DNA of 64,000 nucleotides from Methylorubrum rhodesianum (GTDB lineage Bacteria > Pseudomonadota > Alphaproteobacteria > Rhizobiales > Beijerinckiaceae). Below are positions 1-8,709 of the stretch, one piece after another. The notes under the pieces were generated by a model. The model made no database searches and was not told where the DNA came from. It saw only the letters and a list, made by a program, of their open reading frames with translations. Both the position numbers and the translations under genes were made by a program. The stretch spans positions 154,816 to 218,815 of the forward strand of contig NZ_JACHOS010000012.1 in NCBI RefSeq assembly GCF_014199985.1. The letters run 5' to 3'. The stretch's first letter is position 1. Each line of letters opens with the position of its first letter.

Positions 1-240
1 GTGGCGGCGGGGCTGCCGCCGGACCTGTCGGCGCAGCTCGCCCGCGCCACCGTCGCGGGCGCCGGTGCCCTGCTCGACGCCGATGCCCGCGAGGCCGGCC
101 AGCTGCGCCGGGACGTCACCTCGCCGGGCGGCACCACCGCGGCGGCGCTGGCGGTGCTGATGCGCGAGGGCGCCCTGCCGGACCTGATGCGCGAGGCGGT
201 CGCCGCGGCGAAGCGGCGGGCGGGCGAATTGTCCGGCTGA
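1..240 (+). CDS. proC: Pyrroline-5-carboxylate reductase, C-terminal fragment
   Basis: The last 79 codons of a gene cut by the window edge; the true start lies upstream, so the GTG at base 1 is just an internal Val. The segment carries the TSPGGTT motif of the dimerisation domain of ProC, the NADPH-dependent enzyme making L-proline from 1-pyrroline-5-carboxylate in the cytoplasm, and ends in the Ala/Arg-rich helix usual for this family. Only the all-helical C-terminal domain is visible, so the cofactor site cannot be checked. Confidence 0.82.
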   Translation: MAAGLPPDLSAQLARATVAGAGALLDADAREAGQLRRDVTSPGGTTAAALAVLMREGALPDLMREAVAAAKRRAGELSG

Positions 241-310
241 CGGCCCGGCGGGTTCAACCCGGCGGCTTCGCCCCTACATGAGACGTCGAACCGAACACGG
301 AGCACGGATC

Positions 311-1108
311 ATGGATACGGCCCCCGAGCCGGACACCGGCGGCAAGCCCGAGACCGGCGGCAAGCCTGAAACCGGTGGCAAGCCCGGTTCGGCGCAATCC
401 GGCAAGGCGCAGGCGAACACCTCCAAGCCCAACCCGCGCGAGGCCGCGGTCGAGGCGCTGATGCGGCTCGCCGCCGAGCAGCCCTGGAACGACATCGAGA
501 TCGGCGACATCGCCCGTGAGGCGGGGTTGAGTCTGGCCGAACTGCGCGACCTCTTCCCTTCGAAGGGCGCTGTGCTCGGCGGTCTGTCGCGGATCATCGA
601 CCGCAAGGTGCTGGAGGTCGACACGGCCGACCTCGCCGACGAGCCGGCCCGCGAGCGCCTGTTCGACGTGCTGATGCGCCGCCTCGACGCGATGACGCCC
701 TACAAGCCGGCCTTGCGCCGCATCGCCTTCGCCCTGCGCGGCGACGTCCTGTCCATGCTGGCGCTCAACGGGGTCGCCCTCAACTCCCACCGCTACATGC
801 TGGCCGCCGCCGGCATCGACACGGAGGGACCGCTCGGCCGGCTCAAGCTTCAGGGCACGGTGATCGCCTTCGCCCGCACCGTCGAGGTCTGGCTGGACGA
901 CGACGACCCGGCGCTCGCCCGCACCATGGCCAAGCTCGACCGCGAGATCCGCCGCGGCGAGACCATCATGGAGCGTGCCGACGACGCCCGCCGCCTCACG
1001 GCACCCCTGCGCGCCCTCGGCCGCGCCCTGATGGAGCGGCGCTCCCCGCGCGACCGGACGCCGCCGTCGGGCGACGGAGAGGACCGCGACCCGGCCGCGG
1101 CGATCTGA
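311..1108 (+). CDS. TetR/AcrR-type transcriptional regulator
   Basis: A 265-residue protein. Residues about 40-90 fit a TetR-type N-terminal DNA-binding helical domain (IGDIAREAGLSLAELRDLFP), followed by an all-helical ligand-binding region that also resembles COQ9. The ATG at 311 is preferred to an in-frame ATG at 278 because GGAG lies 8 bases in front of it. The N-terminus has a low-complexity Gly/Lys/Pro/Glu/Thr tail of three six-residue repeats encoded by an 18-bp tandem DNA repeat. It starts 71 bases after proC on the same strand. No target or ligand can be inferred. Confidence 0.75.
   Translation: MDTAPEPDTGGKPETGGKPETGGKPGSAQSGKAQANTSKPNPREAAVEALMRLAAEQPWNDIEIGDIAREAGLSLAELRDLFPSKGAVLGGLSRIIDRKVLEVDTADLADEPARERLFDVLMRRLDAMTPYKPALRRIAFALRGDVLSMLALNGVALNSHRYMLAAAGIDTEGPLGRLKLQGTVIAFARTVEVWLDDDDPALARTMAKLDREIRRGETIMERADDARRLTAPLRALGRALMERRSPRDRTPPSGDGEDRDPAAAI
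335..388 (+). repeat. 18-bp tandem repeat, three copies
   Basis: Three consecutive 18-base units (335-352, 353-370, 371-388) differ at only a few positions and encode TGGKPE, TGGKPE and TGGKPG in the disordered N-terminal tail of the TetR-type regulator. A unit length divisible by three keeps the frame, so copy number could vary between strains. Confidence 0.85.
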
Positions 1109-1257
1109 GCGACGGGGCCGCGCGCACGAGGCCGGAGCCGGAACGGGTTGGCCGATGCAAGTCGTGTGGGTAACCCGTTCCGCGGAATGCCCGCTTAACC
1201 GGTTCGCCTCGCGGTCATGACACTTCTGGGCGAGTGCTTCGGTGGGAAGGCTCGCCC

Positions 1258-1581
1258 GTGCAGTTCAAGCAGAGAAAGTTCGCCGCCATCGTGGCAGACA
1301 AGTTTCTCTACTTCACGCTCGTGGGGGCCGGCGGAGGCGTCGGCTCCATGATCAGGCCTGGTCCCGGTCCCAACGAGTATATCCTGCTTTGGGACGCGTC
1401 GAAGATCGCTCTCAGCACGTCGATCGGGGTGGCGCTGGGCGTTTTCGTCGGCGTGCTCGAAGCGCGTCGCTGGCTGAAATCGTACTGGGAAACGATTCAC
1501 ACCCTGGCGGAAGAGGGCAAGGACCCCGCAGCGGTCTATCCGCCGGCGCAGCCGCGCACGCGAACGCCGTTCTGGCCGTGA
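1258..1581 (+). CDS. Small membrane protein of unknown function
   Basis: About 107 residues, not recognised. Two hydrophobic stretches, near residues 16-33 and 47-64, suggest two membrane spans, followed by a Pro-rich hydrophilic tail ending in FWP. GTG at 1258 is chosen because GGAAGG lies 8 bases upstream; an in-frame GTG at 1234 would add eight residues. It stands alone between the TetR-type gene and a strong hairpin, and the next gene is convergent. Being short and unassigned, it is moderately supported by hydropathy and the ribosome binding site. Confidence 0.5.
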   Translation: MQFKQRKFAAIVADKFLYFTLVGAGGGVGSMIRPGPGPNEYILLWDASKIALSTSIGVALGVFVGVLEARRWLKSYWETIHTLAEEGKDPAAVYPPAQPRTRTPFWP

Positions 1582-1713
1582 GGAGTTCTTTGTCCAGGAA
1601 GGACCAGCCGAAGTCTCCGTTCCGCCTTACGGGAGGCGCTCGGCCGAACGTCGTTGACGGCACCGCTCCCTGGATTGGCCTTCAGAGCAAGGCGCCGTGG
1701 TCTCGCGACCTGA

Positions 1714-1746
1714 GGACGCCAGCCTGATTGCATCAGGCTGGCGTCC
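1714..1746. terminator. Perfect 15-bp hairpin between convergent genes
   Basis: Bases 1714-1728 and 1732-1746 are perfect inverted repeats separated by a 3-base loop. The hairpin sits between the small membrane protein gene (plus) and the DUF4142 gene (minus), the usual place for a bidirectional terminator. There is no clear T-run on either side. Confidence 0.6.
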
Positions 1747-1808
1747 CTCGGTTCGTCTTCAACGCGCTTTCTCTCGACGGTCCGGTCTCCGCTCCGTCGG
1801 AACACGCC

Positions 1809-2498
1809 CTATCCCTGGCGGGTGCCGCCCATCGTCGCCTGCATCCGCGAGAGCTGCGCGATGTGGCGCTGGATCAGCGGGAGCGCGCCCGCCGCGATGC
1901 GGCGCAGGGCCGGATCGTCGCCGGACTGCGCGTAGGAGCCGTGGATCTGGTAGGCTTCCTGGTGGCCCTGGAGCGAGGCGTTGACGAACATCGCGTCGTA
2001 TTCGGGGCCGGGCTGCATTCCGGAGAGCTGCGACAGGATCTGCGCCTTCTGCTCGTCCGTCGTCATGGCGCCCGGACCGGCCCCGCCCGGCGCACCCAGG
2101 GCGCCACCGACCACGCCGCCGACCGCGCCGACGGTCGCCCCCGCGACACCGCCCGCCACCGCCAGGGGTGCCGCGACGAGACCGCCGACGACGCCGCCCG
2201 GACCGGGGGGCGCACCCGCCGCCATGGGCGCCGAACCCATATACGGGTCGAGTTTACGGGCGAGATTGACCTGCTCGGTCACCTCCGCCCGGCTGAAGGC
2301 CTTGACGCGCGGATTGCGGGTCTTGGCGTGGGCGTCCCGCGCCGTGTTCTCGAGGAACAGGCCGCCCTTCGTCGCCATGGCGAGATAGACGGGCGCCGGG
2401 ATGGCGCCGGCCGGCGCCGGTTGGGCGAGGGCCGTGCGGGTGACGGCCAGCGCAGCCGTTGCGGTCAGCAGCGTCGTCAGAAAAGCGCGCCGATGCAT
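1809..2498 (-). CDS. DUF4142-like exported protein
   Basis: 229 residues. The N-terminus (MHRRAFLTTLLTATAAL) is a signal peptide with cleavage likely after ALA near residue 25, so the protein should be periplasmic. A helical, ferritin-like DUF4142 region is split by a Gly/Ala/Val/Pro-rich stretch (about residues 95-140) that could be a membrane-active or flexible insert. The C-terminal part (YDAMFVNASLQGHQEAY) is typical of DUF4142. The ATG at 2498 has GGGAG 10 bases upstream, and sequence further upstream has no coding character. Function is unknown; relatives are often stress-linked envelope proteins. Confidence 0.65.
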   Translation of the reverse strand: MHRRAFLTTLLTATAALAVTRTALAQPAPAGAIPAPVYLAMATKGGLFLENTARDAHAKTRNPRVKAFSRAEVTEQVNLARKLDPYMGSAPMAAGAPPGPGGVVGGLVAAPLAVAGGVAGATVGAVGGVVGGALGAPGGAGPGAMTTDEQKAQILSQLSGMQPGPEYDAMFVNASLQGHQEAYQIHGSYAQSGDDPALRRIAAGALPLIQRHIAQLSRMQATMGGTRQG

Positions 2499-2664
2499 GG
2501 AATCGGATCTCCCGGTCTGGACACGACAGCCAGGCGCCGATTGTCTTGGACGGTGCCGGAGTCTGACGGGCGAAACCTTCGCGAAATCAGCAATGTTCCT
2601 GCTGTTCGAGATCGCTGTCGATCGAAGACGCTCTGGCGATCCGTGAAGGACTCCCCGCCGCGCC

Positions 2665-3186
2665 TCAGAGTCCGCTCGAAGGGCGCAGACGGGCCATGCA
2701 ATGCACGTCGTCGAAGCGGCCGTTGCGGAACGAGGCGGCCCGGTGCGTGCCCTCGATGACGAAACCGAATTTCTCGTAGAGGGCGATGGCGCGCGCATTG
2801 TCCGTGAAGACCGTCATCTCGATGCGCGAGACGTTGATCCAGTTGTCCGCGGTGTCGATCACCGCCGCGAGAAGTCGCGAGCCGATGCCGTTGCCGGCGA
2901 AATCCTCGTGGACCGCGATCCAGAACTCCGCCGCGTGCGCGCGCCGGCCGTAGAAGGGACGCAGGGCCGCCGCCCCGACGACCCGGCCGTCCCGCTCTGC
3001 GGCGAGGTGCAGATCCCGCGGCGAGCGGGGCTCCGCCCACTTCTTCACCGCCTCGAACGACTCGAAGGGGAGCGCGAGGGTTCCGAAGCGGAAGGCGGGC
3101 TGATTGTAGATCTCGAAGAGATCCGGCGCGTCCTCCTCGCGCATCGCCCGAATGGTCAAGTCCCCGTCTCTGCCCATGCCGTTCAT
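2665..3186 (-). CDS. GNAT-family N-acetyltransferase
   Basis: 173 residues covering one GNAT fold. The acetyl-CoA loop is seen as DFAGNGIGSRLL, followed by the conserved DNARAIALYEKFGFVIEG helix-strand of YhhY/RimJ-like enzymes. It is the last gene of the minus-strand metallophore operon, 49 bases after the DUF2218 gene. By position it would correspond to the terminal mllH-type gene of the methylolanthanin cluster, and an N-acetyl transfer onto the polyamine arm, as in acetylated petrobactins, is a reasonable but unproven role. A protein-N-terminal or amino-acid substrate cannot be excluded. Confidence 0.75.
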   Translation of the reverse strand: MNGMGRDGDLTIRAMREEDAPDLFEIYNQPAFRFGTLALPFESFEAVKKWAEPRSPRDLHLAAERDGRVVGAAALRPFYGRRAHAAEFWIAVHEDFAGNGIGSRLLAAVIDTADNWINVSRIEMTVFTDNARAIALYEKFGFVIEGTHRAASFRNGRFDDVHCMARLRPSSGL

Positions 3187-3235
3187 TCCGGTCCGTGCTC
3201 CCTGAGAGGTGGTTCTGGCTCGTTGCGGGGCGTGC

Positions 3236-3514
3236 TCACGTCCACTCGAAGCGCAGCGTCTCGCGGAAGGCGAAGCGCTCGATGTGGCGCACGACCACGT
3301 CGCGCAGGTCGGGCAGGCTCGCCGGATCGTGCGCGGTCAGGCCGATGGTCAGGGTCTCGGCATCGGCGGAGAGCCGCGTCTCGCCGAGCGGCAGCGCGAT
3401 CCGTGCGTCCGTCGCGCTGAACTCGGTCTCGAACCGGTGGGCCCAGTGCTTGCAGAGCTGCTGGAGATAGCGGCTCGCATGCGGGGTGCTGACGACGGCG
3501 TGGCTGTCGGGCAT
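3236..3514 (-). CDS. DUF2218 protein of the metallophore operon
   Basis: 92 residues matching DUF2218: an N-terminal STPHASRYLQQLCKHWAHRF segment, a beta-rich middle and a C-terminal HIERFAFRETLRFEW. DUF2218 proteins recur beside siderophore utilisation and biosynthesis genes and have no established biochemical role. It follows mllF by 22 bases in the same operon and precedes the GNAT gene. In the methylolanthanin naming it would be the mllG position, but that assignment is inference from order only. Confidence 0.72.
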   Translation of the reverse strand: MPDSHAVVSTPHASRYLQQLCKHWAHRFETEFSATDARIALPLGETRLSADAETLTIGLTAHDPASLPDLRDVVVRHIERFAFRETLRFEWT

Positions 3515-3536
3515 GGCGGTCTCCTTGAATGTCCGC

Positions 3537-4373
3537 TCAGCGCGCGGCGTGGAGGGGGGCGGCCCCGCGGCGGCCGGCGGTGGCGGTCCGCACGCGAAAG
3601 AGGTCGGTCGGCAGGACGGAGAAGGAGGCCTCGCCGAACCATTCGAGCGAGGCTTCCGCCTGCGGCGGCAGCGTCTTGAGGAAGGCGTCGTAATCCAGCG
3701 CGCCCTCGAACAGGGCGGTCATGCCCTCGCGCCGTCCGGCCGCGGCGTAGACGTTGGCCGGCTCGAACACCGACAGGTCGGCGCGGCTGCGCACGTTCTT
3801 GAGGTGGTAGTAGTCGATATGCGGGCTGAGCCGGGCATGGGCCGCGAACGGGTCGTCGCCGCCCTCCCAGACGTGGAGCGTGTCGAAATTCACCCGCAGG
3901 TTCGGGTGATCGACCGCCGCCAGCAGGTCGAGGAGCGAGCCGGTGGTGTCGGCCAGCGTGCCCGGATGCGTCTCGACCACGAGCCGCAGGCCCTGATCGG
4001 CGAGCTGCTCCGCCGCCATCCGCAGACGCCGGGCGACGTGGGCGCGCTCTTCGGCCGAGGCGGTGGCGCTGCCCTTCGTGCCGGCGAAGGTGCGCAGCCG
4101 CGGTGCGCCCCAGCTGCCCGCAAGGCGGGCGAGTTCGGCGGTCCGCTCGGTCAGGGCTTCGGGCGGCGCATCGAGCGGCAGGTAGTCGCTCAGCATCGGC
4201 ACCCGCAGGCCGTAGGCGGCGAGCCATTCGGCGTGGTCGCCGGGGCCGAGATTGCGGGCGTGGACCCCCCACAGCTCGATCCCGTCGAAGCCGTGGCCGC
4301 GGGCGAAGCGGGCGAGTTCGCCGATCGAGACGAGGTGATGGCGAAAGCTGATGGTGCAGAGGGCGATTCTCAT
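3537..4373 (-). CDS. mllF: AsbF-like 3-dehydroshikimate dehydratase
   Basis: 278-residue TIM-barrel of the xylose-isomerase-like superfamily. It is expected to convert 3-dehydroshikimate to 3,4-dihydroxybenzoate, the aryl building block of petrobactin-type metallophores. Candidate divalent-metal ligands are Glu134 (VVETHPG), Asp164 (NFDTLH), His190 (YYHLKN) and Glu244 (SLEWFGE), in AsbF order and spacing. The ATG at 4373 overlaps the stop of the preceding gene as ATGA, so translation is probably coupled. The symbol follows the layout of the methylolanthanin cluster; asbF is the Bacillus equivalent. Confidence 0.85.
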   Translation of the reverse strand: MRIALCTISFRHHLVSIGELARFARGHGFDGIELWGVHARNLGPGDHAEWLAAYGLRVPMLSDYLPLDAPPEALTERTAELARLAGSWGAPRLRTFAGTKGSATASAEERAHVARRLRMAAEQLADQGLRLVVETHPGTLADTTGSLLDLLAAVDHPNLRVNFDTLHVWEGGDDPFAAHARLSPHIDYYHLKNVRSRADLSVFEPANVYAAAGRREGMTALFEGALDYDAFLKTLPPQAEASLEWFGEASFSVLPTDLFRVRTATAGRRGAAPLHAAR

Positions 4374-5704
4374 GCGGGGAGCCTTTCGCGGAAGGACGTC
4401 GCGCATCCGGGATCCGGGCTCGCCTGCCGCCATGCGGCGTAGGCGGCGGCGAGCTGCCGCTTGATCGCGAATTCCTGCGCATCGAGCGCATCGAGCCGTC
4501 CGAGGACGGGGCCGAGCTCGGCCGCCTCGCCACCCGCCTCGGCTGTCCGGGCGAGCTTCAGCACGGCGTAGTGCAGGGCGGTGAGGCCGTTCACCAGGGC
4601 CTCGATCTCGTCGCAGATCCGCTGGAACTCCGGGTCCGGCCAGCGCAGGGCGCGCCAGAAGAAGGCGAAGCCGTGTTCGTAGGCCCATTTGCGGATGCTG
4701 ATGACCGGCAGTTCGCGCAGCGCCTCGCCGAGATCGGCGAGCCTCAGCCCGCCGCGCCCCTCGGCATGGGCGAGCACGATGGCGCGCGCGGCGTCGATCA
4801 GCGGATTGGTGTCGAACCGGAAACAGGCGTCGAAGAAGGCGGTCAGATCCGCCGCCGTCGGGGGATGGGCGCGCGCGGGATCGAAGCGGTAGCCGCCGGC
4901 GACGCTGGGCTGGCGGATCGCGTTCAGCATCCGCTCGCGCTCGATCACGCCTTCCCAGCGGAAATCGGGATCACGGACCTGCCACAGGTCGGGATCGTCG
5001 CTGAGCGACACGAGCAGGTAGTGCGGGAAGGGGTTCTGGTTGAACTTGTTCTCGCGCTCGGGGAGGTGGAACATGTCGAGCATCACCATGATGCTCGACT
5101 CGGGCTCGCGCCGCTCCATGAGGTCGAGCAGGGTGGCGATGTTGTCGTCCTTCGAGCGGGAATGGTCGTACCAGGACACGAGCGGCACGCCGTAGAGCCG
5201 CTCGAACCAGTAGCGGAACGACTCGTGGTCCATCGCGTCCGAGTGGTAGGCGAGGCGCGAGCCGTCGGTGATCGCGAACTCGGCGTCCCAGATCAGGGCG
5301 TAGAACGGGCGATGGTCGATGCCCCGCGCCTTGAGCCCGTCGCAGACGCAGCTGACGAAGCAGTGGATCTTCAGATCGTAGGGCATCGGGCCGTGGACGC
5401 CCTCGGAGGGCGCCTGCGGTTCGGCGGCGACCGGTGCGGCCGGCTCCGCCCCCGGCGCCAGGATGCGGGCGAGGTCGGCGACGGTGGAGACGTCCTGCCG
5501 GTTGATCGCCGCTTCCGGCACCGACACCCCGTGCGTGATCTCCAGGGCCAGGATGAGCTGAAGCAACTGGACGGAATCGAGGTAGAGATCCTCGTTCAGC
5601 CGCGCCTGAGGCCCGAAGCGGTCGAGATGGGGATGGCGCATCTCCTCGCGCAGGACCGTGCCGATGGCCGCGACCAGCGTCGCGCTGTTCATGACGACGC
5701 TCAC
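4370..5704 (-). CDS. mllDE: Carrier protein fused to AsbE-like condensing enzyme
   Basis: 444 residues with two parts that are separate proteins in Bacillus. Residues 1-85 are an acyl carrier protein with the phosphopantetheine Ser44 in LYLDSVQLL. From about residue 105 (PYDLKIHCFVSCVCDGLKA) the chain matches AsbE, which moves the aryl group from the carrier onto the polyamine. An Ala/Pro-rich linker joins them. The GTG at 5704 is preferred to an ATG at 5692: GGAGG lies 7 bases before it and it overlaps the upstream stop as GTGA. Confidence 0.83.
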   Translation of the reverse strand: MSVVMNSATLVAAIGTVLREEMRHPHLDRFGPQARLNEDLYLDSVQLLQLILALEITHGVSVPEAAINRQDVSTVADLARILAPGAEPAAPVAAEPQAPSEGVHGPMPYDLKIHCFVSCVCDGLKARGIDHRPFYALIWDAEFAITDGSRLAYHSDAMDHESFRYWFERLYGVPLVSWYDHSRSKDDNIATLLDLMERREPESSIMVMLDMFHLPERENKFNQNPFPHYLLVSLSDDPDLWQVRDPDFRWEGVIERERMLNAIRQPSVAGGYRFDPARAHPPTAADLTAFFDACFRFDTNPLIDAARAIVLAHAEGRGGLRLADLGEALRELPVISIRKWAYEHGFAFFWRALRWPDPEFQRICDEIEALVNGLTALHYAVLKLARTAEAGGEAAELGPVLGRLDALDAQEFAIKRQLAAAYAAWRQASPDPGCATSFRERLPA

Positions 5705-8700
5705 GCCACCGCCTCCAGGCCACCGTCCCGGTACTGCGCAGCGACCGCGCGGCGAGAAATCTTGCCGTTGGCCTCGCGCGGGATCGCGCCGACCTGCACC
5801 GCCTCCACCGGCACCTGATGGCCGGCGAGCCAGCGGCGGCACCAGTCCTGGAGGGCGCGGGGCGGCACGGGGCGTTCCGCGCTGAACAGCAGCGTCACCC
5901 GCTCGCCCGCGAACGGGTCGGGCCGGGCGAAGGCCACGGCGTCGGTGACCCCGGGCATCGCCATCACCACGTCCTCGACCTCGCCGGGATAGACGTTGAG
6001 GCCCGAGACGTTGATCGTGTCGTCCTTGCGCGCGACGAAGACCAGCATGCCGTCGGGCTCGAGATAGCCGAGATCGGCGGTGCGGATCGCCCCGCCCTCC
6101 CCCTCGACCACGATCTCCGCCGGCGCCTCGGCGCCGGTCCCGGCGCGGACGCGGTGGTGCGGCAGCGGCCGGCCGATGGCGTCGGCCCGGCGCAGATCCG
6201 GATTGATCGCGATGCAGCCGGCTTCCGAGCAGCCGTATTGCTGGAACAGGTGGGTGACGCGCCCGCGGATGGCGGCGAACCAGGGCGCGGGCAGGAGTGT
6301 GCCCGAGACCATCGCCGCGTGCAGGGTCTCGCCCTCGGGCATGAGTCGGGCCAGCGTGTGCAGCATGGCCGGCGCGGTGTAGAGCACCGGCCGCTCGATC
6401 TCGCGCAGGCGGCGCAGGAGGTATTTCGGGTTGGTGGTGTCCACGATCACCGGCACGCGGCCGCGCGCCAGGCCCACGAAGAGGCCGCAGATCAGACCGT
6501 AGGAATGGGTGATCGGGCAGGCGATGACCGGGGTCATGCCGTCCGGCTCGGTGAAGGCGCCGACGTAGCTCTCGATCTCGCGCTCCACCGCGCTCCAGGG
6601 GCGGGCGATGCATTTGGGCTCGCCGGTGGTGCCGGAGCTCATCTGGAGCAGCTCGCCCTCCCCCGGGACCGGCGGCGCGGCGCCGGCGAGCGCCTGGCCC
6701 TCCAGGCCGTCGAGCAACAGGCGGTGGCAGCCGGCGCGCTCGGCGAGCCGGCGCGCGCCCTCGTCCGGCAGGGCCGGATGGATCGGCAGCAGGCTCGCCC
6801 CGTGCCGACGGGCGGCGAGGATGAAGGCAAGGCACTGAGCAGTGTCGCGGAAGCGCGCGGCGACGCGCTCGCCGCTGCCGCCGCGCAAGCCGGCCGCGTC
6901 CCCGACGCGGCGGATGGCGGCCTCCATCGCGTCCGCCGGGATGGTGCGGCCGTCGATCTCGATCATGCAAGCTCCGGAAAGGACGTCGGGGGAAGGGAAC
7001 AGGGTGTTGGGGGCGTGGAGGCTGCCCTGCGCCTCGCCGAGCCCGAGCTTGCGCGACAGGAGCGCCTCGACCCGCAGCCGGGGCGCCTCGACCGACAGGC
7101 GGGCGAAGCGCGCCTCCAGCCCGTGCGCCACGGCGTGGCGCCGCAGCCGCCGGCCGAGGCTGCGCCAGAACATCGCCTCGTCGAGACCGTGCCGGCGGGC
7201 CAGGAGGCCGGTGATCTCGCTGAGGTTGAAGACGAACAGGCTGTCGGTGACGAGTTCGGCCAGCGTCGCGGCCGAGCGCATGGCGTGGAAGCGATCGTCG
7301 ATCGGGCCGGCATGGGCCGGGTCGATCGCCCCGAAATCCGGCACCCGTTCCGGGTTCGTCACGAAGTCGGGCGCGTATTCCGCGCTCTCGTGGAAGTCGC
7401 GCAGGATCACCCGTTCCGGCCAGCCGTCGCGGTGGACCAGGATCATGTTCTGGCCATGCGCCTCCAGGGCGACGCCGTGGGCCGCGAGCAGGTGCCAGAC
7501 CGGCAGCACCGCGACCTCGACGAGGCGGTCGAGCCAGGCATGGCGACCGTGGCGGTCGAGCCAGGGCGCGACGAAGCTGGTGCCGTCCACCTCGCAGGTG
7601 GCGAGGGCGTTGAAGGGGACGGCCGCCTCGCCCGGTTCGAGACGCGGGCTCTCCCGCCAGATCGCGGCGAGATGCCCGGCGAGCGGCCCGTCCCGGTCGG
7701 CGAGCACGGCGGCGTACTCGCGCAGCAAGGTCACCCGGCCGCGCAGCCCGGGATCGGCGGCGACGATGCCGGCGAGCCAATCCGACAGGGCCGGGCCCGT
7801 CAGCACGAAATGCGGGTCGAGGATGCGCAGGCTCGAGGTCGAGACCACGCTCAGGGACAGCTTCACGCTCGCGGCGGACGGATCGTCGAGGTTGTGCAGC
7901 GTGCGCAGGGACTGGCTCGCGACGTAGCGCGGACCGGCGGCGCCGAGGGCAACCGCGCGGCCCTCCGCCAGCCAGGGCTGCAGTGCCGCGCCTTCGAGCC
8001 GGCGCATCTGCCAGGGATGGACCGGCAGGAGCGCGTGGGTGTCGAGGGAGGCGCCGGCCGCGCCGAGTCGGCCGGCGAGGAGATCCCATGCACCGCCGAG
8101 TTCGGCCCGCCAGAACGCGGCTTCCGCGCCCGGCAGCGCGAGGGCGATCGCGTCACGGCCGATCGCCAGCCATTCGAGGCGGAACGGCGCGGCGGCCTCG
8201 GGCCCGTAGCGGCGGTGGTCCTCCAGGGTGAAGCCGGTGCGCGCCTTGAAGCTCGGATGGTAGGGATGCCCCTCCCACAGCGCCGCATCGAGTGCGGCGA
8301 AAGGCAGGTCGCGACGCGCGGGGAGCGACAGGGCCCGGGCGTTCCAGCGGCAGAGTTCGACCGTCTGCCGCAGCTCGGCCAACAGGCGACTCCGGTGCTC
8401 GGGGGCGGCGGGAAGGAGATCGACGAGGGCGGCGAGGTCGGCGGGAGCCCAGGCGCCCGCCCCGTCCGCCCACTCGATCGAACCGGGATCGAGCCGGGGG
8501 CGGCCGAAGGGGCCGAGGGTGCCGGTCGCGCGGAAGCGGTGCGGCCCCAGCCGCCACGCGAGCCGGCGGGAGCCGCCGGCGGGCTCGCACGCGGCCAGCC
8601 CCTCGAACAGGACGGCCTGTGCCAACTGGCGCAGGACGCGCTCTTCCGGCCGCTCGATGCCTTGCCGCTCGATGCCTTGCCGTTCCATGTCTTCACGACG

Positions 8701-8709
8701 CGAGGGCAC
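5701..8709 (-). CDS. mllBC: NIS siderophore synthetase fused to aryl-AMP ligase (AsbB-AsbC)
   Basis: 1002 residues, a fusion of two usually separate enzymes. Residues about 25-590 are an IucA/IucC-type NIS synthetase with the ATP-binding HPSFKARTGF and the EAHGQN motif, which condenses a citrate carboxylate with an amine. Residues about 600-1000 are an adenylate-forming ligase with SSGTTGEPK and a C-terminal NGKISRRA lysine, expected to load dihydroxybenzoate onto the carrier domain of the next gene. GTG at 8709 has GAGG upstream and overlaps the previous gene by 17 bases; an ATG at 8688 is an alternative. The extreme N-terminus carries a 15-bp tandem repeat encoding ERQGI twice. Confidence 0.85.
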   Translation of the reverse strand: MPSRREDMERQGIERQGIERPEERVLRQLAQAVLFEGLAACEPAGGSRRLAWRLGPHRFRATGTLGPFGRPRLDPGSIEWADGAGAWAPADLAALVDLLPAAPEHRSRLLAELRQTVELCRWNARALSLPARRDLPFAALDAALWEGHPYHPSFKARTGFTLEDHRRYGPEAAAPFRLEWLAIGRDAIALALPGAEAAFWRAELGGAWDLLAGRLGAAGASLDTHALLPVHPWQMRRLEGAALQPWLAEGRAVALGAAGPRYVASQSLRTLHNLDDPSAASVKLSLSVVSTSSLRILDPHFVLTGPALSDWLAGIVAADPGLRGRVTLLREYAAVLADRDGPLAGHLAAIWRESPRLEPGEAAVPFNALATCEVDGTSFVAPWLDRHGRHAWLDRLVEVAVLPVWHLLAAHGVALEAHGQNMILVHRDGWPERVILRDFHESAEYAPDFVTNPERVPDFGAIDPAHAGPIDDRFHAMRSAATLAELVTDSLFVFNLSEITGLLARRHGLDEAMFWRSLGRRLRRHAVAHGLEARFARLSVEAPRLRVEALLSRKLGLGEAQGSLHAPNTLFPSPDVLSGACMIEIDGRTIPADAMEAAIRRVGDAAGLRGGSGERVAARFRDTAQCLAFILAARRHGASLLPIHPALPDEGARRLAERAGCHRLLLDGLEGQALAGAAPPVPGEGELLQMSSGTTGEPKCIARPWSAVEREIESYVGAFTEPDGMTPVIACPITHSYGLICGLFVGLARGRVPVIVDTTNPKYLLRRLREIERPVLYTAPAMLHTLARLMPEGETLHAAMVSGTLLPAPWFAAIRGRVTHLFQQYGCSEAGCIAINPDLRRADAIGRPLPHHRVRAGTGAEAPAEIVVEGEGGAIRTADLGYLEPDGMLVFVARKDDTINVSGLNVYPGEVEDVVMAMPGVTDAVAFARPDPFAGERVTLLFSAERPVPPRALQDWCRRWLAGHQVPVEAVQVGAIPREANGKISRRAVAAQYRDGGLEAVA

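Noticed and set aside
1242..1727. Alternative 161-codon plus-strand frame overlapping the small membrane protein
   Set aside because: Arg/Gly-rich without hydropathy pattern, and it runs into the palindromic hairpin; the overlapping frame with two membrane spans and a ribosome site is preferred.
4370..8089. Minus-strand 1239-codon frame running through mllDE and most of mllBC
   Set aside because: Only the last 444 codons (from the GTG at 5704) carry carrier-protein and AsbE sequence; the upstream part is an out-of-frame reading of mllBC rich in Arg and Pro.
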